Of a DNA stretch of 64,000 nucleotides, positions 61,926-64,000 are shown piece by piece. The stretch's first letter is position 1; each line of letters starts with the position of its first letter. Both the position numbers and the translations under genes were made by a program. The stretch comes from Betaproteobacteria bacterium. Lineage in GTDB: Bacteria > Pseudomonadota > Gammaproteobacteria > Burkholderiales > Casimicrobiaceae. The notes beneath the pieces were generated by a model. It was not told where the DNA came from. It worked only from the letters and a program-made list of their open reading frames with translations, and did not search any database. Where the stretch lies: assembly GCA_016716425.1 (NCBI GenBank), contig JADJWJ010000008.1, positions 124,001 through 188,000 of the forward strand, written 5' to 3'.

Positions 61926-63720
61926 GTGGCCATTCGATGCCGCCGCCGGCCACTCGCATGCGTGCTTCGCTGGCTCGCAGCGTCGCTGGCGTTCGCCCTG
62001 CTTTGCCCGGGCGCGCTTGGCCAGAACGAGGTCAATCCGCTCAAGCCGCCCGACCGATCGAGTCCCGGCGCTGCGCTCATGACGTTTCTCGGCTCCGGCG
62101 ATGCCGTTGCGTCCTACGTTGCCCGCGACTACTTGCCATCGCCGTCGCGCGCGCGCTTCGATCACCTGGTCGCGCTGTCCGAAACACCCTACCAGGGCCT
62201 GGACCTGAGCGGCATGTCCCCCGCCGAGCGGCCGAAGGCGGGACGCCGCGCGGCCATGGCGCTGTACGAGACCCTGAACCGGATCGCGCTTCCGCCGTTC
62301 GACGAGATTCCTGACCTGGTCGAGGTCAAGCTCCCGACCGCAAAGGGACCGGCGCGCTGGGTGATTCCGAACACCGAGATCGCTCTGGTCCGCGCTGAGA
62401 GCGGGTCGCGCAGCGGCGAGTTTCTGTTCAGCCCGGAGACGGTGGCCCGGGCGGGCGAATTCTACGAGCGCGTGCGTCACCTGCCGTACGTGCGCAAGGT
62501 CCCGTTCGAGAATCTGTACGATTTCGCCGTGATCGGCGGCGGCTGGATGATCCCGTACCGCTGGATCGAGGCGATGCCGCCCCTCCTGCGCGTGCCGATC
62601 GCCGGTCAGGCGGCCTGGAAGTGGATCGGTCTGGCCCTGCTCCTCGCCCTGCTCGCGCTGCTGCTGCGCGTCGTCTACCGCGTTTCTCAGCTGGGCGACG
62701 CACAGCGGCCGTTCATGCACGCGCTGGCGCGGCTCGCGATGCCCGTGGCGGTCCTTGCCGCCATGCCGGTTGCCGCCTATCTCGCGCTCGTCCAGCTCAA
62801 CCTGCTCGACGCGGCAGCCAGCGCAGCGCTTCTCACGGCGACGGCGATCCTGTTTCTCGCCGGAGCGTGGGTGGCGTGGCGCCTTGCACCGGTGATCGCC
62901 GAGGCGATCATCGCCTCGCCGCGAATCGCGCCCGAGAGCATCGATGCGCACCTGATCCGCGTCGGCGCGCGCGTGCTTGCAATTGCGGGCGCGATGGTTC
63001 TCCTCGCCATGGGCGCCGACCGGATCGGCGTGCCCGTATGGCATCGTGGCCGGGCTGGGCGTCGGAGGATTGGCCATCGCCCTCGCAGCCCAGCCGACGA
63101 TCGAAAACCTGCTCGGCGGCTTGAGCTTGTTCGCGGACAAGCCGGTCCGCGTCGGCGATCTGTGCCGCTACGCAGACGCACTGGGCACCGTGGAAGCGAT
63201 CGGCATCCGATCGACCCGGATTCGCGGCATCGACCGCGCGCTCACGACGATTCCCAATGCGTCGCTCGCCAAGATGCCGATCGTGAACCTGGCACAACGG
63301 GACCGGATGCTGATCCAGGCGGTCGTCGGCCTCCGCTACGAGACCTCGCGCGAGCAGCTGCGCGATGTCCTCGCCAGGCTGCGCGAGATGCTCCTCGGCC
63401 ACCCCCGGGTCAGTCCCGATCCGGCGCGGGTTCGCTTCGTGGGCTTCGGCGACAGCTCGCTCAACGTCGAGATGTACGCCTATGTCATGACCGCGGACTG
63501 GCAGGAGTTTCTGGGGATTCGCGAAGACATCCTGCTGCGGGTCATGGCGATCGTCGAGCAGGCCGGCGCGTCGATCGCGTTCCCGTCGCGGACGTTGTAC
63601 CTGGGCCGCGACCGCGGGCGCGACGAAGTCAAGGTGACCGCGGAGTCCACCGCCGGATCAGGAGTACCAACCCCTCCGCCGGGGAACGCGTTACCGGCGG
63701 ATGGCGCGGGATCAGCATGA
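61926..63720 (+). CDS. MscS-family mechanosensitive channel with extended N-terminus, one frameshift
   Basis: A GTG at 61926 immediately follows the FadL stop. An N-terminal signal-like segment (LACVLRWLAASLAFALLCPG) and a soluble region of about 200 residues precede several membrane segments (WIGLALLLALLALLLRVV, VLAAMPVAAYLALVQL, LLTATAILFLAGAWVAW). After a frame change at the C run 63033-63035 comes the MscS pore helix GIVAGLGVGGLAIALAAQ and the cytoplasmic beta domain (DKPVRVGDLCRYADALGTVE, STRIRGIDRALTTIPN). Size is about 597 residues. It could act as an osmotic valve linked to envelope stress. Confidence 0.85.
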
Positions 63721-63740
63721 AAACCGATGAGGAGAATGTC

Positions 63741-64000
63741 ATGAACGATTGGCGCAGAATGGTTTTCATGGCGTTCGGCGCGGTGCTCTGCCTGGGCGGC
63801 TGCGCCACGCGGCCGGTCAATCCTCCGATCACGCACGTGGATCCCGGCGGCGGGTACTCGTACCTGGCACGGCAGAAGCATTTCAAAGACGCCGACAACC
63901 TGGTCGTGCTCGCCTTTGCCGGGGGCGGCACGCGCGCCGCCGCATTCTCGTATGGCGTCCTCGAGTTCCTGCGCGACGCGGAGGTGATCACGCCGAACGG
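63741..64000 (+). CDS. Patatin-like lipoprotein, 3' part beyond the window
   Basis: ATG 63741 has GAGGAG seven bases upstream. A lipoprotein signal (MVFMAFGAVLCLGGC) is followed by CATRPVNPPITHVDPGGGYS, and then LVVLAFAGGGTRAAAFSYGVLEFLRDAEV, the patatin oxyanion region. The last two features match the gene at 3550-5007 (CATRPVNPPI and GGGTRAAAFSYGVLE), so the two are paralogs. The GxSxG nucleophile lies past the right edge. It follows MscS by 20 bases. Confidence 0.85.
   Translation, partial: MNDWRRMVFMAFGAVLCLGGCATRPVNPPITHVDPGGGYSYLARQKHFKDADNLVVLAFAGGGTRAAAFSYGVLEFLRDAEVITPN

Noticed and set aside
61926..64000. One plus-strand frame open from MscS through to the right edge, including the patatin start
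   Set aside because: MscS homology changes frame at 63033-63035 and stops at 63720; the open frame after that point is chance, and the patatin gene has its own ribosome site.

Overview
The window is very GC-rich, densely packed with genes, and carries no rRNA, tRNA or CRISPR array that I can see. The gene content points to a betaproteobacterium, probably Burkholderiales-like: a GcvA-type LysR regulator, a NAD-linked HoxFUYH hydrogenase, glmU-glmS, DUF534-type binding protein, and a DUF3141 / MaoC-Pta / AckA / FabI cluster. The lineage is an inference from gene families, not from a marker gene.

Layout. 1-5 kb: LysR regulator (cut by the left edge), a small unknown gene with a 180-bp tandem duplication and GGGTCTGACCC palindromes, an NCS2 nucleobase permease and a patatin-like lipoprotein. 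5.1-8.2 kb: two tandem small membrane-protein paralogs opposite a large winged-helix/ATPase regulator. 8.2-15.1 kb (minus strand): an unusual four-gene set of zinc-ribbon Ser/Thr kinase, radical-SAM activase-like protein, ClpB-like AAA+ ATPase and a helical protein of unknown function. 15.2-17.7 kb: nucleotide cyclase, methyltransferase, small secreted protein. 17.9-26.2 kb: a SARP-like ATPase regulator followed by hoxF-hoxU-hoxY-hoxH-hoxW, a cytoplasmic NAD+-reducing [NiFe] hydrogenase, with a 75-bp nearly pure G tract between hoxH and hoxW. 26.3-28.1 kb: vapBC toxin-antitoxin and an ABC-type binding protein. 28.3-41.3 kb: glmS-glmU, ParA, an APH-like kinase coupled to an enolase paralog, glpD-LOG-HAD operon, M20 amidohydrolase, a lipoprotein and a PQQ-type sugar dehydrogenase. 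41.5-48.9 kb (minus): fumC, fabI, ackA, maoC-pta and DUF3141/PhaC-like genes, all interrupted by frameshifts. 49.3-64 kb (plus): a sensor kinase, two response regulators, then a run of exported or membrane proteins (DUF1254/DUF1214 fusion, two beta-propeller paralogs, small secreted proteins, DUF2092, a FadL-type porin, MscS) and a second patatin-like lipoprotein cut by the right edge.

How the genes work together. The hox genes encode the diaphorase (HoxFU) and hydrogenase (HoxYH) modules plus the maturation protease, so H2 oxidation is linked to NAD(H). The 49-64 kb run looks like one regulated envelope programme: two-component signalling, periplasmic proteins and an outer-membrane channel for hydrophobic compounds; its substrate is unknown. 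The 8-15 kb cluster joins phosphorylation, radical-SAM chemistry and an unfoldase-like ATPase and is the best candidate for an undescribed system.

Data quality. At least ten genes contain single-base frameshifts, many in runs of three to five G or C. Several are near-essential genes (glmU, fabI), so many of these are probably sequence errors rather than real mutations. The density is highest at 42-49 kb.
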